A stretch of DNA of 64,000 nt from Litorivita pollutaquae (GTDB taxonomy: Bacteria > Pseudomonadota > Alphaproteobacteria > Rhodobacterales > Rhodobacteraceae): contig NZ_KZ826484.1 in assembly GCF_003205515.1 (NCBI RefSeq), positions 210,262 to 274,261 of the forward strand, given 5' to 3'. The first letter of the stretch is position 1. Each line of letters opens with the position of its first letter. The position numbers and the translations under genes were made by a program. Shown in pieces: positions 10,310 to 18,681 of the stretch. Below the pieces are notes generated by a model. It was not told the DNA's origin. It saw only the letters and a program-made list of their open reading frames with translations, and searched no databases.

Positions 10310-10783
10310 TTAATTGACCCGATGGTCGATACCGACAGAGATCCGGAACGACAAAAGATTAAGCCCGTCGTGGCGGCGATACTGCACATCTTTGGCCAGA
10401 TCCTGAATCAGGAACCAGCCGAATCCGCCCTCAGGCAGCGCGTCGACGACATCGCTGATGTCGGGTCGCTGGCCAATAGGCAAAACCCCATCGGGTAACG
10501 GGCGGCCTTCGTCGCGCACCAGAAAATGCAATCCGTTAGGGCGATGCGCACAGCCCACTTCGATCCAGCCGGGTGTTTCATCGCCATAGGCATGCTCGAC
10601 CACATTGTTGAGCACCTCTGCAAGCACCAATTCCACCGCGCCGCTTTCCTCGAGATCAAGCGATAGAAAATCGAGCCCCGATAAGACAGCAGTCAAGGCC
10701 TCGCGCACGGCAAATTCGCCGCTGGGAAAGGTCAGCAAGATATTCGGTGCATCCAGTGTTAGCGCTGTTGCGGAAGTTGTCAT
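10310..10783 (-). CDS. RsbW-like anti-sigma factor / serine-protein kinase (GHKL ATPase)
   Basis: A 157-residue single HATPase_c domain. The N box is visible in ELVLAEVLNNVVEHAYG, the G1 box in VRDEGRPLP and the glycine-rich G2 region in GGFGWFLIQDL. Members sequester a sigma factor or other partner and phosphorylate a STAS antagonist; here the STAS gene is directly upstream with a 31-base gap. I start at the ATG at 10783, where the product begins MTTSATALTLDAPN. An upstream in-frame start would overlap the STAS gene. No sigma factor or PP2C phosphatase gene is nearby, so the target lies elsewhere. Confidence 0.85.
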   Translation of the reverse strand: MTTSATALTLDAPNILLTFPSGEFAVREALTAVLSGLDFLSLDLEESGAVELVLAEVLNNVVEHAYGDETPGWIEVGCAHRPNGLHFLVRDEGRPLPDGVLPIGQRPDISDVVDALPEGGFGWFLIQDLAKDVQYRRHDGLNLLSFRISVGIDHRVN

Positions 10784-10814
10784 ACCTGTCACGCCCTTCG
10801 TTGAAGTCTGCGGG

Positions 10815-11153
10815 TTAACCTGCATTGGCCGCAATGGCCGCTTTGGCGTTCTGATGAAGTTTGAAAACCGTGTCCATCCGCGTCAAGCGAAACACTTTTT
10901 CAACCGTGGGCGACAGGCCGGCAAGCTCCAACACACGTGCGCCACCCAGTTGTTTCATCGATGCGACAATCGCGCCAAGCCCGCTCGAATCAATGAATTG
11001 CACCGCGCTGAGATCAAGGACCACCCGTTTGGGGCCGTCCACGGTCAACTCACGCATACGGTCCTTGAACTTGATCGCGACGGCGGCATCAATGCGATTT
11101 TCAACGACGGTGACGATGCGCGCATCGCCGATTTCTTCGGTTTTGAGGTCCAT
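10815..11153 (-). CDS. STAS-domain anti-sigma factor antagonist
   Basis: A 112-residue SpoIIAA/RsbV-like STAS domain. The phosphoacceptor loop FIDSSGLGAIV is intact, with Ser57 as the expected target of the partner kinase encoded just downstream. When dephosphorylated, such proteins bind the anti-sigma factor and release its partner. I chose the ATG at 11153, which has GGAG at good spacing, over an in-frame start at 11201 that adds 16 residues outside the fold. It is divergent from the thiolase gene, with a 93-base region between the starts. Confidence 0.88.
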   Translation of the reverse strand: MDLKTEEIGDARIVTVVENRIDAAVAIKFKDRMRELTVDGPKRVVLDLSAVQFIDSSGLGAIVASMKQLGGARVLELAGLSPTVEKVFRLTRMDTVFKLHQNAKAAIAANAG

Positions 11154-11246
11154 ATCCGCTCCACAGGTTTCGCATGGGTTACAAAACAGGCTAGACGGCA
11201 AACCTTACCATTCGGTATGCAAGATTAAGCATAGGAGGTGCATTAT

Positions 11247-12419
11247 ATGAAAGATGTGGTTATTGCGGGCGCGGCCCGCACGCCGATGGGTGGTTTCCAA
11301 GGGATTTTCGCCGGTACGCCCGCAGCAGAACTCGGCGGTGCTGCCATACGGGCCGCTCTCGCGGATGCGGGCACCACCACCGTTGATGAGGTTCTGATGG
11401 GCTGTGTTTTGCCCGCAGGTCAAGGCCAAGCGCCCGCGCGGCAAGCCGGTTTTAAAGGCGGCTTGGGTGAAGAAGTGCCCGCCACCACGCTGAATAAAAT
11501 GTGCGGCTCTGGCATGAAAGCCGCGATGATCGGTTTTGATCAAATTGCCTTGGGTCATACCGATTTGATGATCGCAGGCGGCATGGAAAGCATGACCGAA
11601 GCGCCATATCTTTTACCGCAAATGCGCGCTGGCGCGCGTATTGGCCACCAAGGCGCCATAGACCATATGTTTTTGGACGGGCTTGAAGACGCATATGACA
11701 AGGGACGCCTGATGGGCACCTTCGCGGAGGAGTGTGCCGAAAGCTACCAATTCACCCGTGAGGCCCAAGATGAATATGCCTTGCGCTCGCTGTCGAATGC
11801 TTTGGCCGCACAAGAAAGCGGCGCCTTCGCAGGCGAAATCGCCCCCGTCACGCTCAGCACCCGCAAAGGCGATGTGACATGGGATGCCGATGAGCAACCG
11901 GCCAAGGCGCGGCCTGAAAAAATACCGACACTGAAACCCGCGTTTCGCAAGGATGGCACGGTGACGGCGGCGAACTCTTCGTCCATTTCGGACGGCGCTG
12001 CGGCGCTTGTGATGGCCTCGGAAGAGGCGGCCGAGGCCCAAGGTCTCAATATCCGCGCCCGCGTTTTGGGCCATGCCAGCCACGCGCAGGCGCCTGGACT
12101 TTTCACCACCGCCCCGGTGCCGGCTGCGCAAAAGCTGCTCGCGCGGCTTGGCTGGAACAAAGACGACGTGGACCTGTGGGAGGTTAACGAGGCCTTCGCT
12201 GTGGTTCCGATGGCTTTCATGCATGAAATGGGCCTCTCGCGTGACGTGGTCAACGTCAATGGCGGGGCCTGTGCGTTGGGCCACCCCATTGGTGCCTCCG
12301 GTGCGCGCATCATCGTGACATTGCTGAATGCGCTCGAAAAACGTGGGTTGAAACGCGGTGTTGCGGCCATCTGTATCGGCGGCGGTGAAGGCACAGCCAT
12401 CGCGATCGAGCGGGTGTAA
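11247..12419 (+). CDS. Acetyl-CoA acetyltransferase (thiolase)
   Basis: A 390-residue thiolase that condenses two acetyl-CoA or cleaves 3-ketoacyl-CoA. The nucleophilic Cys86 lies in LNKMCGSGMKA. The catalytic His is in ALGHPIGASGAR and the second Cys in AICIGGGEG near the C-terminus. AGGAGG sits eight bases before the ATG at 11247, so I reject an in-frame GTG at 11238. No phaB or beta-oxidation gene is adjacent, so whether it serves PHB, ketone or fatty-acid metabolism is open. A TTACC-N4-GGTAT imperfect palindrome near 11209 might be a TetR-type site. Confidence 0.92.
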   Translation: MKDVVIAGAARTPMGGFQGIFAGTPAAELGGAAIRAALADAGTTTVDEVLMGCVLPAGQGQAPARQAGFKGGLGEEVPATTLNKMCGSGMKAAMIGFDQIALGHTDLMIAGGMESMTEAPYLLPQMRAGARIGHQGAIDHMFLDGLEDAYDKGRLMGTFAEECAESYQFTREAQDEYALRSLSNALAAQESGAFAGEIAPVTLSTRKGDVTWDADEQPAKARPEKIPTLKPAFRKDGTVTAANSSSISDGAAALVMASEEAAEAQGLNIRARVLGHASHAQAPGLFTTAPVPAAQKLLARLGWNKDDVDLWEVNEAFAVVPMAFMHEMGLSRDVVNVNGGACALGHPIGASGARIIVTLLNALEKRGLKRGVAAICIGGGEGTAIAIERV

Positions 12420-12422
12420 CCA

Positions 12423-12457
12423 ATACGGGCGGCGCGGGTGCGTCGCCGCCCGTATTT
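12423..12457 (+). terminator. Terminator hairpin after the thiolase gene
   Basis: A perfect 12-bp stem, ATACGGGCGGCG with CGCCGCCCGTAT, has a 9-base loop and begins three bases after the stop codon. The T-run is short (TTT), so termination may be partial. Between it and 12697 I find no gene. Confidence 0.75.
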
Positions 12458-12697
12458 GCGGTCACAAGGTATGTTCTGTAACGCTTTGGGTACGGTCCGG
12501 CGCAAACAACAACAGGGGCAAAGCGCGTCTAGAGGCGCGCTCACCGATCGCTCATCCTATGCAAAGTCAGCACAGACGCCTGCCGCGTCTTACGCAGCGC
12601 GTTCAGGCAAAGCGCGTGATGACAAATCTTGCGATACGGGTGAGGAGCGGCACAAGGAAATAGGCTGGCGCGGGCACGGCGACGCTGGCCTATTGGG

Positions 12698-13140
12698 TCA
12701 TTCTGCGGTGCGATTGGCCCAGGTTTGACTGGCGGTCAAGTCGTCTGAGCAGGGCTGCAATGTGAGCGCTATCATCTGGTTCTCTTCGCTCCGGCCGGTG
12801 CGGGTCTCTCCGGTTAGGGTCAGGCACATTTCGGGCGCGGATGCGGGGGCAATTGTGCCCGCACACAGACATCAAATTCTGGCGTGAACAGCACGCCATT
12901 GGCGAATTGATCAGAGGCAAATGCCTGATCAACAAAAATCTCGCCAGAGGGGCTATAGCAAGTGTGTGCCTGCAGTCCGTCATCGGGGTTGGCTTGTGCC
13001 CCCTGTCCCTTTGCGATGCCGAGGCAATATCCGTTTTGGATGTTATCGAGCATGTCGGTGGCGTAGATTTCTACATTTTCCGCGTGGGCCACGCTTGCGG
13101 TCAGCATGGCGATAAAACCGCCAACGGTTGATCTGAACAT
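12698..13140 (-). pseudogene. Small secreted ricin-B-lectin-like protein, broken by one frameshift
   Basis: From the ATG at 13140 (AAAGGA upstream) a signal peptide ending ASVAHA leads into a mature protein with CLGIAKGQGAQANPDDGLQA. The frame then stops early, at 12820. The next frame continues the same fold with MCLTLTGETRTGR and ends in a QTWAN (Q-x-W) motif at a TGA at 12698. Adding one G to the GGG run at 12858-12860 joins both parts into one 147-residue protein with paired cysteines. Two C-L-x-(L/I) blocks plus Q-x-W suggest half a beta-trefoil lectin. This is either a real disabling deletion or a sequencing error; the intact flanks favour a recent event or an error. Confidence 0.65.
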
Positions 13141-13167
13141 GGTTTTTTCCTTTAGTCTAATTGCAAA

Positions 13168-13808
13168 TCAGCCGACTGTGAAACGGCAAAGCACGGTGTT
13201 GCTTTGTTCTAGGTCAGGACCCCAGATCAGCCGGGCAGTGTCACCCCATGTGATGTCGTTATACCTAAATTTGGGACCGACCGCTGCGGCGGTATAGACA
13301 CGTGCTTGCGCCCAGCCGGAGGCCTCGAACATGGGCCTGTCCCATCCGCCAGGCTCTTCGGATATGTCAAACCCACAGGGCGCTTGACCGGCGACCGGGT
13401 GCCTCTCGCTTTCGCAAGATTTATCGAACGGCGCGGTGTGTATGACGCGGCATTGCCAGCTGTCATCGCTGACCACAACCGTTCCGCCGGTGGCATCCCG
13501 GATCTGTAGGATCACGCCACCATCCCCCATTTGTTGACGGGGGTGCCGATATATTCCAGCCCCGTGTCATTTTGTTTGAAGTCTTTGGCGACGAGGCCAA
13601 TCACAAATGGCGGTTCTGCCTCGAACGAGAAGTTTTCCGCGTTGAACGAACGCTCGGTCGTGATGGGAACGCTGTCTTCGACCACTTGCGTGCCATTTAG
13701 GCGCATCTCAAACCAGTTGTCGGCCCATACATCCACGTCATAGGTTTCGCAATGTAGTGGCCCGCTGGATACGCATAATGTGGTCAGAACCATGGATAAC
13801 ATACACAT
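13168..13808 (-). pseudogene. Secreted carbohydrate-binding-like protein, broken by one frameshift
   Basis: From the ATG at 13808 a hydrophobic signal precedes YDVDVWADNWFEMRLNG, which resembles jelly-roll (galactose-binding-like) secreted proteins. The frame ends at a TGA at 13512, after EYIGTPVNKWG. The following frame resumes immediately with GDGGVILQIRD and runs to 13168, with features such as GPDLEQSNTVLCR at its end. One extra G in the G5 run (13524-13528 on the plus strand as C5) restores a single frame of about 213 residues. Its stop is 27 bases before the next broken gene, so the two form a likely operon. The function is unknown. Confidence 0.65.
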
Positions 13809-13951
13809 GACACTCTCCGGGCTGCTGTCGATTAAACCTTACACGGTGCGTTTGCTGATTTCCGGCGGTTTATTGGCGTTGGCAGAAGGCGAATTTTGCG
13901 CGTATGCCAGCAAGGTTAGCGCGCAGCATCCTTGGGGCGGCCGTCGTCTGG

Positions 13952-15502
13952 TTAGGCGGTGGATTTGCCGGCGCGCCACATAAACCAGGTCGGGATCAGG
14001 GCGATCAAGAAGACGCCGCAGATGATCATAAAGCCATCCTGAAACGCGGCATTTGACGCTTGAATCACGACGGTCTGCCCCAGAAACGAGGCCGCAGCGG
14101 GCATCAGTTGGGCGTCGGGCACCCCTGACGCGTGCATCAGGCCAGCCACCTGACCCAACAATTCCATCGCGGTCGCGTTGTCACTGGTCTGGGTGGCCGC
14201 GAAGGCATCCGCGTGCATGATCGTGCGCCGCTCTATGAAGACGGTCAAAAGGTTGACCCCAAAGGCGCCGCCAAGCTGGCGGATGAAATTCACCGCGCCG
14301 GACCCCTGGCCGAGAAGATGGTGGGGCAAAACCATGAGGGATCCCGAGGTGATCGCCGGAAACACGAGCCCAAGCCCGATACGTGAAAGCACCGTCAACC
14401 ACGCCAGCGTCCAGAAAGCGGTGTGCACATTCGCGTCGGCCATCAACCATGAGGACCAAGCGAAGACCGCCATGCCGATGCCGATCATGATCGCCGGCGT
14501 GACCTTGTCGGACAATCGTCCTGCGATTGGGAAAACCAGAAGCATCGCAAAGCCTGACGGCATCAGCAGCAGGCCCGCTTGCGTCGGCATCAGCCCCTGA
14601 ATCTGCTGCACGAACACCGGCAGAAGGTAGGTTGATCCGAACAGGCCCGCCCCCATGATGAATGACACCACCGAGGCCGAAGAGAAGGCAAAGCTGGCGA
14701 AAAGTCGCATGTCCAGCATCGGTTTCGGCGTGCGTAATTCCCATAGGACGAATGCCACCGACGCGCTGGCGGAGACCGTAAAGCCCAGCAAGATGGTGTT
14801 CGAATCCCAACCCAATCTTTGCGCGTTGGACAGCGTGCTGAGCAGCACCGACAGAAAGATCGCAAGGATCGCGACGCCCACAAAATCAAAGGCGGGCCGC
14901 TTACCGCTGTCCTCACGGCCGGGAAGAAACAGGTTGGATAGAACGATTGCAATCGCGGAGAAAGGCAGACCCAGATAGAAGACGGACCGCCAGTCAAAGG
15001 CATCCATCAAGACCCCGCCGATCCAGGGCCCCAACGCCGGAGCCAACACCACCCCCACGCCATAAATACCCATGGCAGCACCGCGCTTGTCGGGCGGAAA
15101 AACCTTGAAAAGCAAGATCATCGCCATCGGTTGAACGACGCCGGCTGCTGCCCCCTGCACGACTCGCGCAAAGGTCAGAACAGATTCGTTCGGGGCGAGG
15201 CCGCCGATCACCGAACCGATCAGAAAGACCGCCATGGCAGCATTCATTGTCGCCCGCATGCCGAAGGCCCGGTCGGCCCAGTCGGCCAGAAGCATCGTTG
15301 CGGTCATCGCCGCGAGGAAGCCTGTCGAAATCCATTGTGCCTGAACCGCACTAATCCCGAAGGTCCCCATGACGGCCGGAATGGCGACGTTTACGATCGT
15401 CGTGGACAACACCACCGAAATGGTCGCCACCATGCTAGCGCCGGTCGCATACCATTTATAGGCAGGGCCATACCGTTCGAAGTAACGGTCAATCTGCGAC
15501 AT
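13952..15502 (-). CDS. DHA2-family MFS drug efflux transporter (EmrB/QacA type)
   Basis: A 516-residue major facilitator of the 14-helix DHA2 group, a drug:proton antiporter. Motif C-like GVGVVLAPALGPWIGG (about 148-163) and the motif A region LADWADRAFGMR (about 73-84) are visible. It partners the upstream periplasmic adaptor, as EmrB does with EmrA. I use the ATG at 15502; a TTG directly before it is possible. Its start lies inside the adaptor gene's last codons (14-base overlap), which shows translational coupling. Probably under control of the adjacent MarR regulator. Confidence 0.9.
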   Translation of the reverse strand: MSQIDRYFERYGPAYKWYATGASMVATISVVLSTTIVNVAIPAVMGTFGISAVQAQWISTGFLAAMTATMLLADWADRAFGMRATMNAAMAVFLIGSVIGGLAPNESVLTFARVVQGAAAGVVQPMAMILLFKVFPPDKRGAAMGIYGVGVVLAPALGPWIGGVLMDAFDWRSVFYLGLPFSAIAIVLSNLFLPGREDSGKRPAFDFVGVAILAIFLSVLLSTLSNAQRLGWDSNTILLGFTVSASASVAFVLWELRTPKPMLDMRLFASFAFSSASVVSFIMGAGLFGSTYLLPVFVQQIQGLMPTQAGLLLMPSGFAMLLVFPIAGRLSDKVTPAIMIGIGMAVFAWSSWLMADANVHTAFWTLAWLTVLSRIGLGLVFPAITSGSLMVLPHHLLGQGSGAVNFIRQLGGAFGVNLLTVFIERRTIMHADAFAATQTSDNATAMELLGQVAGLMHASGVPDAQLMPAAASFLGQTVVIQASNAAFQDGFMIICGVFLIALIPTWFMWRAGKSTA

Positions 15503-16649
15503 CAATATAGACCTCGACCATCATGCCGGGCCTTAGCTCAACGCCGTCGGCGTCGATCGAAAGCCGTATCGGCAGCCGCTGAGTCACCTTTGTGAAGTTG
15601 CCAGAGGGATTGGGGCTGGGCAGCAGCGCAAGCTGGCTGGTCGCCGCGCCGCCCACGGCAATCACCTCGCCATCGAAGGTCCGGTCAGGAATGGCGTCGA
15701 CGGTGATGCGCGCCTTTGAACCGACCCGGATCTTGCCGAACTCTGTCTCTTTGACGTTCGCGTCGATCCATGTTCGGGCAGGGGCGTGATACATCAAAAG
15801 CCGCGTGCCCGGCGTCACGTATTCGCCGACATCCACGAAGGTGGCATCGACGATACCGTCAAATTCCGCAGTGAGCGTGCGGTGGACAAGGTCGGTTTCC
15901 TTCAGGCTCCGCTCGGCCTCGGTTCCGGTGCGGCCGGCCAAAACCGACGCGATTTGGCTGTCGAGCATATCCAACTGCGCAGCATCGGCTTCGACAATGG
16001 TCAGGCTGGCCCTTGCGCTTTCGATGGCCGCGAAGGCTGCGCGTTCCTGTTGCGCGGCGCTGTCAAAAGCCGCACGCGCCTCGTCAAGGCTCTGCTCGGA
16101 CACGATGCTCTGACCGGCCAGTGTATTGACCCTTTCGTAGCGGCTTCGGGCATTGGTCAGGGCCGCCAGCGCCGCTTCGTGGTTCGCTTCGGCGACCGCA
16201 ATGCCCGCCAAGGCCGCTTCGCGTTGCGCCGCCAGCTGTTTTTCAATCATTTTCTTGCGGGTTTCGATTTCGGTGACCTGCGCGTCGATGGCGGTAAGCT
16301 GTGAAAGCACGGCGGCGAGTTGCGGCTCTGAAGATGTGCGGTCGATCATCGCAATCACGTCATCGGCGGCGACGGTATCTCCGACCACGACGGGAAGGGA
16401 TGTCACCCGCCCTGCGACCTCGCTCGACACGGTGACAACGCTGGCGGCGATCCGCGCGTCGTTGATGTGGACTTGGGTGAACCGCGCCATAAGCCATGGC
16501 GCGCCGAACCAGATCGCACCGCCGATGACGCCCGCGATGATGGCAACCCGCCCCCACCGTGTCCGGTTCCGTTTCGGCGATGCCGTCGACTTGGTCTCCG
16601 CCGGGGGCACATCGGCCGATGCCGGTGCGTCCGGCGTATTCTTATCCAT
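15489..16649 (-). CDS. HlyD/EmrA-family membrane fusion protein
   Basis: A 386-residue periplasmic adaptor. A polar N-terminus of about 35 residues precedes a single membrane helix (about 36-55). A lipoyl/barrel-sandwich half follows (VSSEVAGRVTSLPVVVGDTV), then a long alpha-helical coiled-coil hairpin rich in Ala/Glu/Arg (about 115-230), the second lipoyl half and a beta-barrel ending near the C-terminus. It links the MFS pump to an outer-membrane channel, which is not encoded nearby. Start chosen at the ATG at 16649; a GTG at 16658 is in frame. It overlaps the MarR gene's stop by eight bases. Confidence 0.9.
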   Translation of the reverse strand: MDKNTPDAPASADVPPAETKSTASPKRNRTRWGRVAIIAGVIGGAIWFGAPWLMARFTQVHINDARIAASVVTVSSEVAGRVTSLPVVVGDTVAADDVIAMIDRTSSEPQLAAVLSQLTAIDAQVTEIETRKKMIEKQLAAQREAALAGIAVAEANHEAALAALTNARSRYERVNTLAGQSIVSEQSLDEARAAFDSAAQQERAAFAAIESARASLTIVEADAAQLDMLDSQIASVLAGRTGTEAERSLKETDLVHRTLTAEFDGIVDATFVDVGEYVTPGTRLLMYHAPARTWIDANVKETEFGKIRVGSKARITVDAIPDRTFDGEVIAVGGAATSQLALLPSPNPSGNFTKVTQRLPIRLSIDADGVELRPGMMVEVYIDVAD

Positions 16650-17121
16650 TTTTGCCACTGTTCATTATCTCCAAACGCGCGAGGATCTGATTGAGGATCT
16701 GTGTGGACGCCCGTAAATCCTCCTCGGACACGTCCGTGAGGATCTGGCGCCTGTTTCCCGTCGCTATTTTCTTCATTTCACCAATTAGAGAGCTTGCCTT
16801 GGGGGTGAGCCGCAGCTTTTTGGCGCGTCTGTCTTTTTCGCAAGGCTGCCGTTCTACAAGTCCGCTGCCCTCCAGCCCGTCGAGCAGGCGGACCAGCGTC
16901 GCACCCTCGATCCCGAGAAGGCGCGCCAATTCGGTTTGCGTCACTTCTTCGTTTCGCGACAGTTCCAGAAGCACGCCCCAGCGCGCCTGCGTCAGTCCGA
17001 GTTCTCGAAATCGCAAGTCGATAGAACGCTTCCATTGGCGCGCCACCATTGCCAGTGATCGCGTGAATTCTTCCATGTGGTCGGGTTGATCTTGCATCAG
17101 TAGGGAAAACGTCGCTTGCAT
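16642..17121 (-). CDS. MarR-family transcriptional regulator
   Basis: A 159-residue winged-helix dimeric repressor. The recognition region TQTELARLLGIEGATLVRLLDGLEG is followed by the wing VERQPCEKDRRAKKLRLTPK, with the DRR motif of MarR proteins. First gene of the regulator-adaptor-pump operon, so it likely autoregulates and derepresses efflux on binding a phenolic or lipophilic ligand. The first ATG lies one base from a palindromic operator; a second ATG at 17097 would shorten the protein by eight residues but has no better ribosome-binding site. Cys in the wing could allow redox sensing, which is speculative. Confidence 0.9.
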   Translation of the reverse strand: MQATFSLLMQDQPDHMEEFTRSLAMVARQWKRSIDLRFRELGLTQARWGVLLELSRNEEVTQTELARLLGIEGATLVRLLDGLEGSGLVERQPCEKDRRAKKLRLTPKASSLIGEMKKIATGNRRQILTDVSEEDLRASTQILNQILARLEIMNSGKNG

Positions 17122-17122
17122 C

Positions 17123-17140
17123 TAATTAGGCACCTAATTA
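17123..17140. promoter_or_regulatory. MarR operator
   Basis: TAATTAGG-CA-CCTAATTA: perfect 8-bp inverted arms around two bases, in the gap between the divergent marR-type and universal stress protein genes. Size and AT-rich arms fit MarR sites. Its edge is one base from the regulator's start codon, so bound repressor would cover the ribosome-binding region and could also reach the divergent promoter. Confidence 0.75.
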
Positions 17141-17192
17141 GTGTTGAACTAATGAATTGGCAAGTGACGAAATGAAGTAAAGAGACCATCCG

Positions 17193-17651
17193 ATGTACAC
17201 GACTATACTGCTTTGCTACGACGGCTCCCGCGAGGGGCGGTTGGCGCTTCGTGAAGGTGCGAAACTTGCCCAGATTACAGGCGCTGCGGTGTATTTGCTT
17301 GCCGTTGTTGAAAAGGCGTCGGGAAGCATGATGGCGCTGGCTGCGGACGCCGAGGCGCTGCGTCGTCAGCAAGCCGATTTCGAAGCGATCTTGGAAGAAG
17401 GCCGCCAGAGGCTGACAGCAATGGGGCTGGCCCCGGTGGTTCGTTTGGAATTTGGCGACCCGGTTGCCACGATCACAAGGATCGCGGGCGAAGTGGGGGC
17501 TGACTTGGTCATCGCCGGACACCATCGCGACGGATTCTGGTCGCACTGGTTAAGGCGCTCGATCACTGGCGGGCTTGGCGATAGTCTCGATTGCAGCCTG
17601 CTTCTCGCACAAAAAGTGGTCGAAGATTCAGAGCTTTTCCCGAAGAAATAG
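17193..17651 (+). CDS. Universal stress protein (UspA family)
   Basis: A 152-residue single Usp domain. The first strand (TILLCYDGSREGRLAL) carries the conserved Asp and the small-residue nucleotide loop. The C-terminal ATP-binding G-x2-G-x9-G-S/T pattern is approximated by GHHRDGFWSHWLRRSITGGLG, but with a long polar insert, so ATP binding is uncertain. It is transcribed divergently from the efflux operon, with the MarR operator in the shared gap, and so may be co-regulated. From its stop to 17940 there is no convincing gene, only a small hairpin at 17823-17841. Confidence 0.83.
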   Translation: MYTTILLCYDGSREGRLALREGAKLAQITGAAVYLLAVVEKASGSMMALAADAEALRRQQADFEAILEEGRQRLTAMGLAPVVRLEFGDPVATITRIAGEVGADLVIAGHHRDGFWSHWLRRSITGGLGDSLDCSLLLAQKVVEDSELFPKK

Positions 17652-17940
17652 GCGAGGCTGCCAGCGCACGGCCTTTGACAGGACAACCCATGATCGGCCT
17701 TCGGATACGGGGCCTGTACTGTGGGGAGCATAGAGGGTGGAATACCTTGCTGTGCCCCGAAAAAACACCGAACGCGGCCGGGCCCAAATCGGGACGGTGC
17801 CAAGGGTGCGGGGCAAGGAGGGCGCAGACCTTCAGTCTGCGGATAGGATGACATCGTGGCACGGCGCAGGCGGGAAGCGAGCGATCCGAGATACGGCCCG
17901 GCCTCTTGTCAGGGCGCGCAGGGCATGCGATTTGGCAGTT

Positions 17941-18591
17941 ATGCAAAGCGATTATAACCCTCCACAGGATCCGTTGGTGATCTTGCATGAAGACCACGAG
18001 TTGCTGGCCGTGGAAAAACCGGCGGGGCTTCTCTCTGTGCCGGGTAAGGGCGAAGATTTGGCCGATTGCCTGATCGCGCGCATACAAGCGGTGTTTCCAC
18101 AGGCATTATTGGTGCACCGTTTGGATCGCGACACATCGGGCGTGATGATTTTTGCATTGACCCGCCATGCGCAACGGCACCTTGGATTGCAGTTCGAGAA
18201 ACGGAAAACCCGCAAAACCTACGTGGCGCGGGTCGCGGGAATTTTGGAACCGCGCAAGGGTATGATCGATTTGCCGTTGATCGTGGATTGGCCCAACAGG
18301 CCACGGCAGATGGTGTGTCACGAGACCGGAAAACCGGCGCAAACCGAATATAAAGTTCTGAGCCACGGCGACAATGAAAGCCGCGTGCGGATGCATCCGA
18401 AAACCGGACGCAGCCATCAATTGCGGGTGCATATGCTCGCGCTCGGGCATCCGATTTTGGGTGATCCGTTTTATGCCGAAGGTCCGGCGCGGGATGCCTA
18501 TCCACGGATGATGCTGCACTCCGAAGAGTTGCGTTTGGCACATCCCGATGGCGGTCACGGGATGAAATTCCGCGCGCCCGCGCCGTTCTAG
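17941..18591 (+). CDS. RluA-family RNA pseudouridine synthase
   Basis: A 216-residue synthase isomerising uridine in rRNA or tRNA. The catalytic Asp62 lies in the signature LLVHRLDRDTSGVMIF. KPAGLLSVPG (27-36) and GRSHQLRVHMLALGHPILGDP further support the family. There is no S4 domain, as in RluA, which modifies 23S U746 and tRNA U32; that assignment is by similarity only. The reading frame is open upstream to a GTG at 17737, but the extra 68 codons look non-coding, so I start at the ATG at 17941 even though its ribosome-binding site is weak. Confidence 0.88.
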   Translation: MQSDYNPPQDPLVILHEDHELLAVEKPAGLLSVPGKGEDLADCLIARIQAVFPQALLVHRLDRDTSGVMIFALTRHAQRHLGLQFEKRKTRKTYVARVAGILEPRKGMIDLPLIVDWPNRPRQMVCHETGKPAQTEYKVLSHGDNESRVRMHPKTGRSHQLRVHMLALGHPILGDPFYAEGPARDAYPRMMLHSEELRLAHPDGGHGMKFRAPAPF

Positions 18592-18612
18592 GATACCGGC
18601 CACAGGGCAAAG

Positions 18613-18644
18613 AAAAACACCCGCAGCGTTCTGCGGGTGTTTTT
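18613..18644. terminator. Bidirectional terminator between convergent genes
   Basis: A perfect 14-bp stem, AAAAACACCCGCAG with CTGCGGGTGTTTTT, around a CGTT loop. A/T tails on both sides serve the pseudouridine synthase (+) and aldehyde dehydrogenase (-). Confidence 0.92.
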
Positions 18645-18681
18645 GGTTTCTAGATATGATCTCGGATAATGCGGCCGTGGA

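Noticed and set aside
17823..17841. tRNA-like or terminator hairpin before the RluA gene
   Set aside because: CGCAGAC-N5-GTCTGCG is a clean stem, but there is no T-tract, no acceptor stem and no T-arm, so no RNA class is supported.
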